This document shows, piece after piece, positions 16,655 to 27,400 of a stretch of DNA of 64,000 nucleotides. The DNA is from an uncultured Bacteroides sp. GTDB lineage: Bacteria; Bacteroidota; Bacteroidia; Bacteroidales; Bacteroidaceae. Under the pieces are notes generated by a model. The model ran no database searches, was not told where the DNA came from, and was given only the letters and a program-made list of their open reading frames with translations. The position numbers were made by a program, and so were the translations under genes. Within the stretch, counting starts at the first letter, position 1. Every line of letters starts with the position of its first letter. The stretch covers positions 62,001-126,000 of the forward strand of contig CABUKU010000008.1 in NCBI GenBank assembly GCA_902492205.1, in the 5' to 3' direction.

Positions 16655-16951
16655 ATGCAAACGGATTTAATTATTGTCAGCGATTATTGCGACAAATGCC
16701 ATATCGAACCCTCCTTCATCCTATTGCTGGAGGAAGACGGTTTGATTGAAGTACAGGTGATAGAGAACCAAAAGTATATTCTCGCTTCGCAGCTAAGGGA
16801 GTTGGAACGGTACACACGCATGTATTATGACCTTTCCATAAACATTGCAGGCATTGACGCCATCCGGCACTTGCTGGACAAGATGCAAACCATGCAGGAC
16901 GAGCTCCACAGGTTGAGAAAACGGGTAAGAGTATATGATTCTTTGGAATAA
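16655..16951 (+). CDS. CbpM-like chaperone modulator (MerR-like)
   Basis: This 98-residue protein has a MerR-like N-terminal helix-turn-helix segment (CDKCHIEPSFILLLEEDGLI), then a dimerising helix (LRELERYTRMYYDLSINIAG) and a short C-terminal coiled coil. The composition and position directly after cbpA match CbpM, which binds the CbpA J-domain and blocks its action on DnaK. An operon with cbpA is clear from the 16-base gap. Array G follows and probably ends the transcript. The family call is good although sequence similarity to E. coli CbpM is low. Confidence 0.82.
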   Translation: MQTDLIIVSDYCDKCHIEPSFILLLEEDGLIEVQVIENQKYILASQLRELERYTRMYYDLSINIAGIDAIRHLLDKMQTMQDELHRLRKRVRVYDSLE

Positions 16952-16979
16952 CTTATCTTACAATAAAAAAAGCAGCCGC

Positions 16980-17061
16980 ACTTTGAAATCAAAGTGCGGC
17001 TGCTTTCATGTTAAAGGTGCGGTGCTTTCATTTCAAAGCACCGCACCTTTATTTATACCTT
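16980..17061. repeat. 22-bp phased dyad array G, also a two-way terminator
   Basis: Arms ACTTTG (16980), GCTTTC (17002), GCTTTC (17024) and CCTTTA (17046) are spaced exactly 22 bases. Return arms are CAAAGT, TAAAGG and CAAAGC after 4-base loops. The 6-base linkers of units 2 and 3 (TGCGGT and ACCGCA) are perfect complements, so long hairpins form at 17013-17051. It sits between the convergent cbpM-like and mdh genes, and the last partial unit touches the mdh stop. Confidence 0.85.
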
Positions 17062-18061
17062 ACTTAATGTTAGGGTTCAAAGTGTGCCACTGGCTGATTG
17101 CAGGAATAGTTCCCATAGCGATAACTTCATCGCGCAATTTACAAAGATGCTCGTAGCTCTTTTCCAGTTCAGCTTCCTCGGCAGGAGTTCCCTGAGGCAC
17201 TTTATAAGTGATGCCGTCTTTGCCGATGCTGGTTTCCATAGCCATCATAATGTGATCGAACTTACCTGATGAAACGTAAGTTCCGGCAGGCCAACGGAAA
17301 GCCTCGCCACCCATAGCAGCGCGGATCATCTCAACGGATACATAAGCAGGACTTTGGAAAGAAGAGCGTCCGCGAAGGTCGATGATGTTCTTGCCACCCT
17401 GAACCACCTTCTGACGGATAACGTTCCATTGTTCTTCTGTCAAGGCAGGTGTCGCAATCAAATCAACCAACTTTTTGCCGTCAACGGTTGCAGTAGATGC
17501 AAACACAGCCATTTGTTCGCCATGACCGCCATAAGTACGGGTATTCTGTACCTTACTCTGAAGAAGGCCGAAGTGTTTTGCCAATTCGCTTTGTAAACGG
17601 GTGCTGTCCAAAGCAGCCAATGTGCTCACCTGTGAAGGTTTCAAACCGGAATAAAGCAATGTAATCAAACCTGTAATGTCAGCGGGGTTGAAAATGATAA
17701 CCACATGCTTCACATCCGGACAATAAGAACGGATGTCTTTACCTAACTGGGCAGCGATTTCGGCATTCCCTTTCAACAAGTCTTCGCGAGTCATGCCTGC
17801 CTTACGTGCAGCACCACCCGAAGAAATCACATATTTAGCTCCTGTCAATGCTTCCTTAATATCGGAAGTAAAAGTAAGATTTACATCAGGGAAACCGCAG
17901 TGACGCATTTCCTCAACTACACCTTCCAAACCGGCTGCATAAGGATCGTAAAGGCAAATGTTCGGAGTTAATCCCATCATCAAAGCAGTTTGAACCATGT
18001 TGGAACCAATCATACCGGCCGCACCGATAATTGTGAGTTTTTCGTCTGTCAGGAATTTCAT
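17060..18061 (-). CDS. mdh: Malate dehydrogenase
   Basis: This 333-residue cytoplasmic NAD-dependent enzyme interconverts malate and oxaloacetate in the reductive branch to fumarate and succinate. The N-terminal NAD-binding loop is GAAGMIGSN (about residues 13-21). The family's AGxxRxDLLxxN segment is present (AGMTREDLLKGNAE), as is the catalytic histidine in TYGGHGEQM. The length is typical of the lactate/malate dehydrogenase family. A TACTTTTG box at 18111-18118 predicts a leader of about 45 nt. It is divergent from tex. Confidence 0.95.
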   Translation of the reverse strand: MKFLTDEKLTIIGAAGMIGSNMVQTALMMGLTPNICLYDPYAAGLEGVVEEMRHCGFPDVNLTFTSDIKEALTGAKYVISSGGAARKAGMTREDLLKGNAEIAAQLGKDIRSYCPDVKHVVIIFNPADITGLITLLYSGLKPSQVSTLAALDSTRLQSELAKHFGLLQSKVQNTRTYGGHGEQMAVFASTATVDGKKLVDLIATPALTEEQWNVIRQKVVQGGKNIIDLRGRSSFQSPAYVSVEMIRAAMGGEAFRWPAGTYVSSGKFDHIMMAMETSIGKDGITYKVPQGTPAEEAELEKSYEHLCKLRDEVIAMGTIPAISQWHTLNPNIK

Positions 18062-18110
18062 AACGTTCTTATTTTAAGTTAATAATTATTGTTTTTCTTT
18101 CTTTCGAGCA

Positions 18111-18118
18111 CAAAAGTA
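18111..18118 (-). promoter_or_regulatory. -7 box of mdh
   Basis: TACTTTTG on the minus strand, 50 bases before the ATG; TACTTTTG for tex (18188-18195) lies on the other strand. Confidence 0.6.
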
Positions 18119-18187
18119 CAGCCTTTTTTCGTAATATGCCAATCATAAAAAATAATGCCTTATAAAGAAAGGTTATATTATAATCAT

Positions 18188-18195
18188 TACTTTTG
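18188..18195 (+). promoter_or_regulatory. -7 box of tex
   Basis: TACTTTTG on the plus strand, 31 bases before the ATG at 18226. Confidence 0.6.
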
Positions 18196-18225
18196 CAAAC
18201 TAACGAATAACCAGCTTATACAGAT

Positions 18226-20352
18226 ATGACATCATTCAACACGATGATTGCTTCGGCACTCAACATAAGTGAGAAACAAATAAACAACACTTTGGTTCTG
18301 CTGAACGACAGCGCAACCATTCCTTTTATCAGCCGCTACCGCAAAGAAGCCACAGGAGGACTGGACGAAGTGCAGATTGGCAACATCAAAGACCAATATG
18401 ACAAGCTGTGTGAACTGAGCAAACGGAAAGAAACCATTTTAGGTACTATTGAAGAACAAGGCAAGCTCACCGCCGAACTGAAAAAGCGTATTGAAAACAG
18501 TTGGGACAGCACAGAACTGGAAGATATTTACCTGCCCTATAAACCAAAACGGAAAACCCGTGCGGAGGTGGCAAGGCAAAAGGGACTCGAACCGCTTGCA
18601 GTAACCATGCTACTGCAACGGGAAGCAGACATACACCACCGGGCAAGTGCTTTTGTGAAAGGGGAAGTAAAGGATGAAGAAGAAGCCCTGAAAGGAGCAC
18701 GCGACATCATTGCCGAACAGGTGAACGAAGACGAACGTGCCCGAAACCAAATACGTAACCAATTTAACCGACAGGCAGTAATTACCGCCAAAGTGGTGAA
18801 AGGCAAGGAAGAAGAAGCAGCCAAATACCGGGATTATTTCGATTTTTCGGAGCCATTGAAGCGGTGCACTTCTCACCGCTTGCTTGCCATCCGCCGCGCC
18901 GAAGCCGAAGGATTACTGAAAGTAAGCATATCTCCCGATGACGAAGAAAGCAACGAACGCTTGGAACGGTTGTTTGTACGAAGCAACAACGAATGCGGGC
19001 GCCAAGTAGCCGAAGCCGTGCATGATGCTTACAAAAGGTTACTGAAACCATCCATAGAAACAGAATATTCTGCTTTGTCGAAAGAGAAAGCAGACGAAGA
19101 AGCCATCCGCGTGTTTGCCGAGAACCTGAGGCAGCTATTACTTGCCGCCCCGTTAGGACAAAAAAGAGTATTGGGTATTGATCCCGGATTCAGAACCGGG
19201 TGTAAAGTGGTGTGCCTCGATGCACAAGGCAACTTGGTGCACAACGAAGCTATCTACCCTCACCCACCCCAGAACGAGAAATCCGCTGCCGGAAGAAAAA
19301 TAGTGAAGCTGGTGGAAGCATATGACATCCAAGCCATTGCCATAGGCAACGGAACAGCAAGCCGGGAAACGGAAGAGTTTATCACTTCCCTGCGATATGA
19401 CCGCAAAGTGCAGGTTTTCGTAGTAAGTGAGAACGGGGCATCCATATACTCTGCTTCCAAAACTGCCAGAGACGAGTTCCCGGACTATGATGTAACAGTA
19501 AGGGGAGCCGTTTCCATAGGCCGCCGCCTCATGGACCCTCTTGCCGAATTGGTAAAGATTGATCCGAAGTCTATCGGAGTGGGACAATACCAGCATGATG
19601 TAGACCAGCCCAAACTGAAGAAAGCTCTAGATCAGACAGTGGAAAACTGTGTTAACTTAGTAGGTGTAAACCTCAACACGGCAAGCCGCCACTTATTAAC
19701 GTATATCTCCGGTTTAGGGCCTCAGCTTACCCAGAATATTGTAGACTATCGTGCCGAAAACGGTGCTTTTACCTCACGCAAACAGTTGATGAAAGTTCCA
19801 CGCATGGGAGCAAAAGCCTTTGAGCAATGTGCCGGTTTCCTCCGCATCCCCGCAGCCAAGAACCCGCTCGACAACACGGCAGTGCATCCCGAAAGCTACC
19901 ACATTGTGGAACAAATGGCCAAGGACTTGAACTGCACAGTGGAAGAGTTGATAGCCAACAAGGAACTGCGCTTGAAAATAAAAGTGGAGAAATATGTATC
20001 CGACAGTGTCGGCATGCCTACCCTGAACGACATCATGCAAGAACTCGACAAGCCCGGACGTGATCCGCGACAAGCAATTAAAGTATTTGAATTCGACAAA
20101 AACGTGAAAACAATCAATGACCTGAAAGAAGGGATGGTATTGCCGGGCATCGTAACCAATATTACCAACTTCGGTTGTTTTGTGGATGTGGGCATCAAGG
20201 AAAACGGACTGGTACACGTTTCCCAATTGGCCGACAAGTTTGTTTCCGATCCTACGGAGATTGTTTCCATTCATCAATACGTAACCGTAAAAGTAATAGA
20301 CGTGGACTTGGAAAGAAAACGTGTGCAACTAACCATGCGCGGAATACAATAA
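18226..20352 (+). CDS. tex: Tex-type RNA-binding transcription accessory protein
   Basis: This 708-residue cytoplasmic protein has the Tex domain order: a helical N-terminal region (FISRYRKEATGGLDE), a YqgF/RNase H-like domain (VLGIDPGFRTGCKVV, near residue 325), helix-hairpin-helix segments (about 490-560) and a C-terminal S1 RNA-binding domain starting at about residue 635 (GIVTNITNFGCFVDVG). Family members contact RNA polymerase and nucleic acids, and influence gene expression and stress tolerance. Its length is slightly below that of E. coli YhgF. It has its own -7 box. Confidence 0.94.
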   Translation: MTSFNTMIASALNISEKQINNTLVLLNDSATIPFISRYRKEATGGLDEVQIGNIKDQYDKLCELSKRKETILGTIEEQGKLTAELKKRIENSWDSTELEDIYLPYKPKRKTRAEVARQKGLEPLAVTMLLQREADIHHRASAFVKGEVKDEEEALKGARDIIAEQVNEDERARNQIRNQFNRQAVITAKVVKGKEEEAAKYRDYFDFSEPLKRCTSHRLLAIRRAEAEGLLKVSISPDDEESNERLERLFVRSNNECGRQVAEAVHDAYKRLLKPSIETEYSALSKEKADEEAIRVFAENLRQLLLAAPLGQKRVLGIDPGFRTGCKVVCLDAQGNLVHNEAIYPHPPQNEKSAAGRKIVKLVEAYDIQAIAIGNGTASRETEEFITSLRYDRKVQVFVVSENGASIYSASKTARDEFPDYDVTVRGAVSIGRRLMDPLAELVKIDPKSIGVGQYQHDVDQPKLKKALDQTVENCVNLVGVNLNTASRHLLTYISGLGPQLTQNIVDYRAENGAFTSRKQLMKVPRMGAKAFEQCAGFLRIPAAKNPLDNTAVHPESYHIVEQMAKDLNCTVEELIANKELRLKIKVEKYVSDSVGMPTLNDIMQELDKPGRDPRQAIKVFEFDKNVKTINDLKEGMVLPGIVTNITNFGCFVDVGIKENGLVHVSQLADKFVSDPTEIVSIHQYVTVKVIDVDLERKRVQLTMRGIQ

Positions 20353-20357
20353 TTTAT

Positions 20358-20365
20358 TACTTTTG
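20358..20365 (+). promoter_or_regulatory. -7 box of the LRR protein gene
   Basis: TACTTTTG lies 37 bases before the ATG at 20402 and only 5 bases after the tex stop, so the LRR gene is probably transcribed independently. Confidence 0.6.
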
Positions 20366-20401
20366 CAGTATCAATAGCATAACACATTAATAAACAGAAA
20401 T

Positions 20402-21421
20402 ATGAAAAAGAAACATTTGTGGCTATTTTGCTTGCTGTGTCTCTGTATCGGGACAGCATCGGCACAGGTAGAAAAGACAATCCACGTGGAGGAAGCAGGA
20501 AACCTGAAAGGTCAGCTAACCGAAGACGAAGCAAAGAACATTACGCACCTCACTTTGACAGGCAATATCAATGCAATAGATTTCAAAGCGATGAGAGATG
20601 ATTTCAGCAAGCTGGAATTCCTTGACCTGACTAATGCAAAGATTAAGATTTATGCAGGAAAGAAAGGAACATATCTCAAAGAAAAAATGAATGTATATGC
20701 CATAAATGCTATTCCGGCCTATGCTTTCACCGACAAGAAAACACTGAAAATGGTTATCTTGTCTCCCGACTTGAAAAGCGTGGAGCAAAACGCTTTCTAT
20801 GGATGCAGCAACCTGCAAATCTGCCAGATAAAGAAAAAGAAAGTTCCGGGAATAGAAGAAAACGGATTCGACAATAAAGTAACAGCTATCTTTATCCCAC
20901 TGGGAAGCAAAGATGAATACAGAGCCAAAGAGAAATGGCAGCCGTTCAATCTGGTTGAAGGCGATCCTATTTCCCTGTCTATCCATGTAACAGAGCCGGG
21001 TACATTAATGGATAAGATCAAAGAGACGGGCAAAAGACCGGAAGAGATTTCTTTCCTGACTGTATCGGGCAGCCTCGACCTGAACGACTTTAAAGGAATA
21101 CGCAATGATATGCTAAAGTTAGTGGGCATAGATATGTCGGATGCAAATACGCAAATCATTCCCGAATTTACCTTCGCACAAAAGAACTACCTGATGCGGG
21201 TGAAACTGCCTAATACCTTAAAACGTATCGGACAACGTGCTTTCAGCGGATGCATCCAGCTTTCCGGTGACATTACGTTACCTTCCAGCATCGAAGAAAT
21301 CGGTTATGGTGCTTTCATGGGTTGCAGCAAACTTGGAAGCGTAGTTGCCCCAAGTAACAAGACCATAAAAATAGACAGTAATATCTTTGATAACTCTACC
21401 GGAGGTATGATTTACAAATAA
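20402..21421 (+). CDS. Secreted BspA-like leucine-rich repeat protein
   Basis: This 339-residue exported protein has a signal peptide ending GTASAQ (cleavage about residue 22). It holds two halves, each with a Leu/Ile-rich strand pattern (HLTLTGNINAIDFKAMRDD and FLTVSGSLDLNDFKGIRND) followed by LRR_5 type repeats (AFYGCSNLQICQI, AFSGCIQLSGDI, AFMGCSKLG). The duplication between halves is visible by eye. BspA-like proteins are found on or outside the cell in Bacteroidetes and may bind host or bacterial surfaces. There is no lipobox or sorting signal that I can see. Confidence 0.85.
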   Translation: MKKKHLWLFCLLCLCIGTASAQVEKTIHVEEAGNLKGQLTEDEAKNITHLTLTGNINAIDFKAMRDDFSKLEFLDLTNAKIKIYAGKKGTYLKEKMNVYAINAIPAYAFTDKKTLKMVILSPDLKSVEQNAFYGCSNLQICQIKKKKVPGIEENGFDNKVTAIFIPLGSKDEYRAKEKWQPFNLVEGDPISLSIHVTEPGTLMDKIKETGKRPEEISFLTVSGSLDLNDFKGIRNDMLKLVGIDMSDANTQIIPEFTFAQKNYLMRVKLPNTLKRIGQRAFSGCIQLSGDITLPSSIEEIGYGAFMGCSKLGSVVAPSNKTIKIDSNIFDNSTGGMIYK

Positions 21422-21444
21422 AGCCTGTCCACTCTATAAAGATG

Positions 21445-21484
21445 AACGTCCCGACATTCAATAAGAAGTATCGGGACGTTCTTT
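21445..21484. terminator. Hairpin between LRR and GH88/105 genes
   Basis: AACGTCCCGA and TCGGGACGTT form a 10-bp stem with a 16-base loop between convergent genes. It shares the ACGTCC arm with the phased arrays but shows no 22-bp repetition, so it is listed as a simple terminator. Confidence 0.75.
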
Positions 21485-21505
21485 GTTAAAGAGAGAATTT
21501 ATCAA

Positions 21506-22603
21506 CTACAAGCCCTTCATTATTTCACTTCCTGCAAGTAAAAATGCCCCCACACCATAAACATCGGTAGCATCATATCCCGCAGCTTTAGGAGCAGCCC
21601 CTACCGGTTGGATATACCCCAATTTACCATTGGCATGCACTGCACTTACGAGTGACTCCCAACCCTTTTCAAGTACTTTGCCATAAGTTTTCTTTGGCAG
21701 ATAACCATTCCTTATTCCCCATGCTATCCCATAGCACATGAAAGCAGAGCAACTATTCTCAGGCATATCATAAGAATCCGGATCTAAAAGGCTTGTACGC
21801 CAATCACCGCCTTTGCATTGGGTAGCTTTCACGGCTTCTGCCATTTCAACAAACAGGTTGATGTAATAGTTACGGCTGGCACATCCTGTAGGCAGATTAT
21901 CAATAATCAAAGGAAGTCCGCCAAATACCCATCCGTTACCTCTTCCCCAAAACTGTTTTTTGCCATTCTTTTCTTTCAAAGGAATGCGTTTACAATCTCG
22001 ATAAAACAAATGTTCCTCTTTATCATAAAGTGAATCCACACATACCTTATATTCACTATCCATGTAATCCAGATAAATCTTTTCGCCTGTGATCTGATAT
22101 AATGCAGCATACACCGGAGGAGCCATGAACAAAGCATCCGACCACGACCAACGCTCATCTTTACCGATTGCATCGGTTTTCAGTAAAGGAGCTTTTGAAG
22201 GATGATTGGCAACATAAAATGCACGTTCAAGTGTGGGTTGCAACATACGTCTGTCTCCCACCTTGCGATACATTTCAATGAAAGCCTGCCCTACACAAAT
22301 ATCATCGGCATGATAAACACGATCCCACATATTCCAGTTATACTTCTCCCCTATCTCATTGACAAAATTATAGCAATCCTGATTACCCGATGTTTTACCC
22401 CATTCGGTCATTCCACGATATAAGGCGCCATTAGTCCAGTCTAGCTGATTATGTTTCACCAGTTCATGGTTGGCAATCTGCCACTTGGCAACTGCATTAC
22501 AAACTTTTTCTACCTCACCTTTCTTCATACTACCCGAGAAAGGATTTGCCGCACATAAGGAGCTTCCTATGAGAAGCATTGACAATACCAATTGTTTTTT
22601 CAT
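21506..22603 (-). CDS. GH88/GH105-type unsaturated uronyl hydrolase
   Basis: This 365-residue exported enzyme has a signal peptide ending SLCAA. An (alpha/alpha)6-barrel pattern with WSWSDALFMAPP and FWGRGNGWVFGG marks the Glyco_hydro_88 family, which includes GH88 glucuronyl and GH105 rhamnogalacturonyl hydrolases. These release 4,5-unsaturated uronic acids left by polysaccharide lyases. The motif pattern favours GH105, but this is not certain. It is the last gene of the polysaccharide utilization locus, 23 bases after susD, and supports a uronic-acid-containing substrate. Confidence 0.85.
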   Translation of the reverse strand: MKKQLVLSMLLIGSSLCAANPFSGSMKKGEVEKVCNAVAKWQIANHELVKHNQLDWTNGALYRGMTEWGKTSGNQDCYNFVNEIGEKYNWNMWDRVYHADDICVGQAFIEMYRKVGDRRMLQPTLERAFYVANHPSKAPLLKTDAIGKDERWSWSDALFMAPPVYAALYQITGEKIYLDYMDSEYKVCVDSLYDKEEHLFYRDCKRIPLKEKNGKKQFWGRGNGWVFGGLPLIIDNLPTGCASRNYYINLFVEMAEAVKATQCKGGDWRTSLLDPDSYDMPENSCSAFMCYGIAWGIRNGYLPKKTYGKVLEKGWESLVSAVHANGKLGYIQPVGAAPKAAGYDATDVYGVGAFLLAGSEIMKGL

Positions 22604-22626
22604 AAATTATACACTTAAAATAATAT

Positions 22627-24402
22627 TTATTCTACTTCCAACGGAGCTACATTCTTGTCTGCTCCCGGATAACCTTTATTTTGATTAATACGACCTCTCG
22701 AATTAGAAGCAATTGCCGTATCAGGAACCGGCCATAATACATGGTAAGCACTGATCGTATACGTATTTATTCCATTATGGTTTATCTTCTCACGATAGAA
22801 ATTATTTCTTGCCATCATACGATCATGATAGTAATTTTTATCCGAGAAACGGTCAAGGCTATATCCGTTCAGATTCTTTTCTGCCATAATGTAAGATATA
22901 CGGGTAAGTTCCGATTTACGGGGTTCTTCAAAGAATAACTCACGCGCACGTTCATCCACTATATAATCAATCGTAACTTTCGACTTATCCGTTAGTTCTG
23001 TTGCATTGGCACGTTTACGAATTTCATTAATATCTGCCATAGCCAATCCTAATTCTCCTTTCCAATAATAAGCCTCAGCCCTCAAAAGATATGTTTCGGC
23101 TAAACGGAATACATACCAATCCGTATATCCTCCTTGCGGAGTATCGGGTTTATTATCCTCGGGAACAAACGTTTTATAATGCATCATCGGGCTCCACGCA
23201 TAGATAGTATCCACACAATATTCTTTTTGTAATGGTTGACCATAATATTTGGATGCAGGATTATTATAAACCATATCTTCCATATTCAACCAATTAGGTG
23301 CCGTATGCCTATAATCGGCTGGAGAGTCCCAGATTTCATAATTGAAATAATCACTTGTACGAATTCTGCCGATACCTCTACCTACCTGTCCTATTTGAGG
23401 TTGACCGGCAGCTTTATCCATAGTACCACGTTTGCCCGAAGGATCATTGTTTGTATTTGCATTCCACCAACACGGAACTAAATCTCTCATACGATAAGAA
23501 CCTGTTGAGGTTCCCCCTTCTGTCAGCATCTTATCTTCAACCAAAAAGATGCCTTCTTTATTCTCAGTAGAATTAATATTCTCACGGGCAAAAACATCAC
23601 TTACTATGTTATACTTACTATCTGATTTATTCACTCCGAAACGGGTTTTCATTAAAGAATAGTGAGAATCACCAATAACTGCAGATGCTGCGGTAATGGC
23701 ACCATCGAAATCACAAGCAGCCAAACAAACCTTTGCCAACAAATGATATCCGGCTCCTTTTGAAACAGCACCATGAGGAGCTACATCCGGCAAATGTAAG
23801 ACAGCAAAAGTCAAGTCTTTCTTCAATCTGTTTAAAATACTTTTACGAGTATGAGAATAGAAATCCAACTTAGGCGAAGTAATCTCCCCATCAATAAAAG
23901 GAACATCACCAAACTGATGAACGAGTTTATAATACCAGTATGCACGATGAAAATATCCTTCTGCCAGAATCGCATTCTTATCTGTTTCAGAAATATCTGC
24001 TTCCTGCGATCTTGAAATAACAGTATTCGCCTTTTGAATAGCTTCAAAACCTTTGCTCCAAAATGTTCCGATCTGGGAATCTCCATATGCACCCGGTTTC
24101 AACTGAATATCGAAATTCTTCAAAGTTTGCGCTACAATATTACCCGCAACCGCTACATCCGAAGTCATTAACTCGGTACAAGCGTATGAATTGTTTCCTA
24201 TAAATTCAGGACGTACCATAGCCCTACAAGAAACTAAAGCTCCTTCAAGCCCTTCTTTTGTCACTAAAGTATTTTCAGGAGAGAAAAAAGAAAGCGGCTC
24301 AGGTTTCAACCAATCATTGCAAGAAACCAAGCAAGAACTCAAGAGTAATGTAAAAGTAACATTACGTATGTTTTTTATTCTAACTATATTTTTCATAATC
24401 AT
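22627..24402 (-). CDS. SusD/RagB family outer-membrane glycan-binding lipoprotein
   Basis: This 591-residue lipoprotein has a signal peptide and lipobox-like LVSC at Cys28. A TPR-like SusD fold follows (AILAEGYFHRAYWYYKLVHQFGDVP, residues about 130-155, in two blocks), and the conserved C-terminal block RLAETYLLRAEAYYWKG then LADINEIRKRAN is present. It caps the SusC transporter and binds oligosaccharide at the cell surface. It starts 5 bases after susC ends. The start could be the first or third codon (both Met). Confidence 0.94.
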   Translation of the reverse strand: MIMKNIVRIKNIRNVTFTLLLSSCLVSCNDWLKPEPLSFFSPENTLVTKEGLEGALVSCRAMVRPEFIGNNSYACTELMTSDVAVAGNIVAQTLKNFDIQLKPGAYGDSQIGTFWSKGFEAIQKANTVISRSQEADISETDKNAILAEGYFHRAYWYYKLVHQFGDVPFIDGEITSPKLDFYSHTRKSILNRLKKDLTFAVLHLPDVAPHGAVSKGAGYHLLAKVCLAACDFDGAITAASAVIGDSHYSLMKTRFGVNKSDSKYNIVSDVFARENINSTENKEGIFLVEDKMLTEGGTSTGSYRMRDLVPCWWNANTNNDPSGKRGTMDKAAGQPQIGQVGRGIGRIRTSDYFNYEIWDSPADYRHTAPNWLNMEDMVYNNPASKYYGQPLQKEYCVDTIYAWSPMMHYKTFVPEDNKPDTPQGGYTDWYVFRLAETYLLRAEAYYWKGELGLAMADINEIRKRANATELTDKSKVTIDYIVDERARELFFEEPRKSELTRISYIMAEKNLNGYSLDRFSDKNYYHDRMMARNNFYREKINHNGINTYTISAYHVLWPVPDTAIASNSRGRINQNKGYPGADKNVAPLEVE

Positions 24403-24407
24403 TGTTA

Positions 24408-27400
24408 TTATAAGGTAAAGTTAACACCAAAAGTAAACGTACGTGGAGCCGGAGATAACGATTCCGGATCCCAAAAGTTCCATCCTGTAATGACAAACGG
24501 ATTAGATACATTCATATAAACCCTTGCATTAGAAATACCAAATTTCGATAATGCATTCTTAGGTATTCTGTAAGTTAAGGATACTTCCTGTAACCTCACA
24601 TAGGAACGATTCTTATAAACATTAAATGAAGGCGATTTGGTATTCGAACACAAACGTGCATATTCGTTAGTCGGATTATCAGGAGTCCAATAATCATATT
24701 TATATGCATTTACACGATCATAATAATAGTCTGTTGCGTGTGCATAGTGGCTGTTACTTGACTTGTGACCTAAATCTGAACGGATAAAGAAATAGAAATC
24801 AATACACTTGAATAATTCAAAATTGTTTCCCACACCGAAAGAAAAGCGGGGACGTTTATATCCTTGGAATACTTTGTCATCTTCCGGCAAATATTCACCA
24901 TCCTCATTTACATCCCATATTTTAAAGTCACCGGGTTCTTTTCCATATTTGGCAGCTTCCTCTTTTTCATTCTCCTGCCAAACACCCAGAATTTTATAAT
25001 CATAAATCTCATCAAGTGCATGCCCTATATACCAACCATTTTGAATATCATCATCTTCGCGCTGACCTATCACATTACCTTCTTTATCTAAAACATCAAC
25101 CATTTCTCCATAAAGATGAGCTATCTCATTACGGTTGAGTGAAGCAACCAAAGAAGAAGACCATCTAAAGTTCTTCTTATCGATATTTACTGAATTAAGT
25201 GAAATCTCAAAACCTTTGTTCCGCACTTCACCAAGGTTACTTGTCACACTGGAGAAGCCTGTAATATCCGGCAACGAACGATCTAGCAACAAATCTTTTG
25301 TTGACATGTAATACGCCTCTATACTACCGCTTAAGCGATCTTTCAAAATACTGAAATCAATACCGACATTATATGCTTCCGTCTTCTCCCACTTCAATTC
25401 CTTATTTGCCAATGTACTGGTATAAATACCGATTACAGTACTACCATTATGAAGATATTTCTCATCGTCAAGATTAGCCAAAGCAGCATAGCGCCCAATA
25501 CTACGATTACCGTTAATACCCCATGATAAACGTAATTTGAGATTGTCTACCCAATCTATTTTCTTCATAAATTTTTCTTCGCTCAATCTCCACCCGAAAG
25601 CAAATGCAGGAAAGTTGGCATACGGGTTACTTGAACCAAAAGCAGAATAACCGTCACGACGGAAAGAAGCGGTAAACAGATACTTATCCATCAAACCATA
25701 ATTTACACGCGCCATCATTGCATTACCTGTATCAACTGTATCATCACTAGACACTGTTGGATTTGTACCCTTACCTATACCATGCCATCCTAATACCTCG
25801 GAAGGTACGATATTGGAATTAGTAGCATTGTCTGACCAAAACTGGTTCTTTTCTAAATTAAACAGTAAAGTCAAGTCTACACGATGAATATCATTAAAAG
25901 TTTTATTCCATCTCAATATATTATCAAACATCCATGAATGCGAACTTTTATTACGACGTACAGCCTTTCCTTTCGTTTTCTCGCCTGCTATACTTGTGGA
26001 AGAATCAAAATAATGGTTCTTATTCCAGTCATTATAGTCGGAGTAATTCATTTCATATACAAAGCCGAAAGGTAAAGTCACCTTGGCTGTCAATGTAGCA
26101 TTAAATGTTTGAGTTACATTGAAACGATCTCTTTCCTGATAAGAAGCAAACGGGTTAGTACTCATGTTATCATCATTAGGATAAAACTTCAACGAACCAT
26201 CTTCTTCATATTTGCTTCCCCATGGGCTTGCCTGAATACCTTCCGCCCAATCAACTTCATCCACGCTTTCATCTCTCGTGGCATAATGTGCCTGTAAGCC
26301 CACTTGCAACCATTTAGTCACATCGGCAGTCAGATTCAGTCTTGAACGGATAGTTCTGTACTTATCCCCTACCACAATACCATCATTGAAAACACCGCCC
26401 AATGACCAATAATAAGAAACTTTGTCTGTTTTACCAGAGATACTTACATTGTAGTCCTGACGAAGAGCATTCTGGAAAGATTCGTCATACCAATCTGTTT
26501 CGCGTCCTGCAAGATAGTTATCAATCTCCGTAGTAGAGAAAGCCAAACGGTTTAACCAAATTTCCGTAGGATTAGCATCCGTTCCTGCACCGGTATATCC
26601 CAACCATGTGGATAAATCAACTCCTTCGGGAAGTTCATTCGGATTATGGAAATAGCCTGCCGGACGTGAAGGGTTATTGCGAATCTTTTCATCTCTACGC
26701 ATGATTGTATATTCCTGTCCATTGAAAGGTCTTTGGTTACAGGTTAAATTAGAAACACCCATTTTGGCATCAAAATTAATAACCGGTTTGCCTTCTTTTC
26801 CTTTCTTGGTAGAAATCACCACAACTCCCGAAGCCGCACGTGAGCCATAAACAGCAGCCGAGCTACCATCCTTCAATATGTCTACCGATTCAATATCATT
26901 TGGATTAATATCTGCCAATTCTCCGTTGAAGATTACTCCATCCAATACAATTAGAGGTGCATTACTTGCGTTTATTGATTTCTCACCGCGAATAAGCATT
27001 GTTCCACCCCCTTTGGCAGAAGTGCCGAAAGTAGAAGAAAAACCGGCTACCGTACCTCTTAATAAGTCTGATACGTCAGTTACTGCATTAGTATTATTCG
27101 CTGTCGATACACGGGTAATCGCTCCCGTTAAATCCTTTTTCTTTAAAGTACCATAACCTACAACTACCACTTCTTCGAGCTGAGCTACGTCTTCTTTCAT
27201 TTCCACATCAATACGACTTTTTCCTTTTGTATCAACTTCCTGAGTTTGATAACCTATATAAGAGAATACCAATACCGCCGGTTGTTTGGGAACAGTCAAC
27301 GAATAGTTTCCATCCATATCCGTAATCACTCCCACCGTACTTCCTTTCACTTGCACTGTGGCACCAATAACTCCCTCGCCTGCCGAAGTAACCTTTCCGG

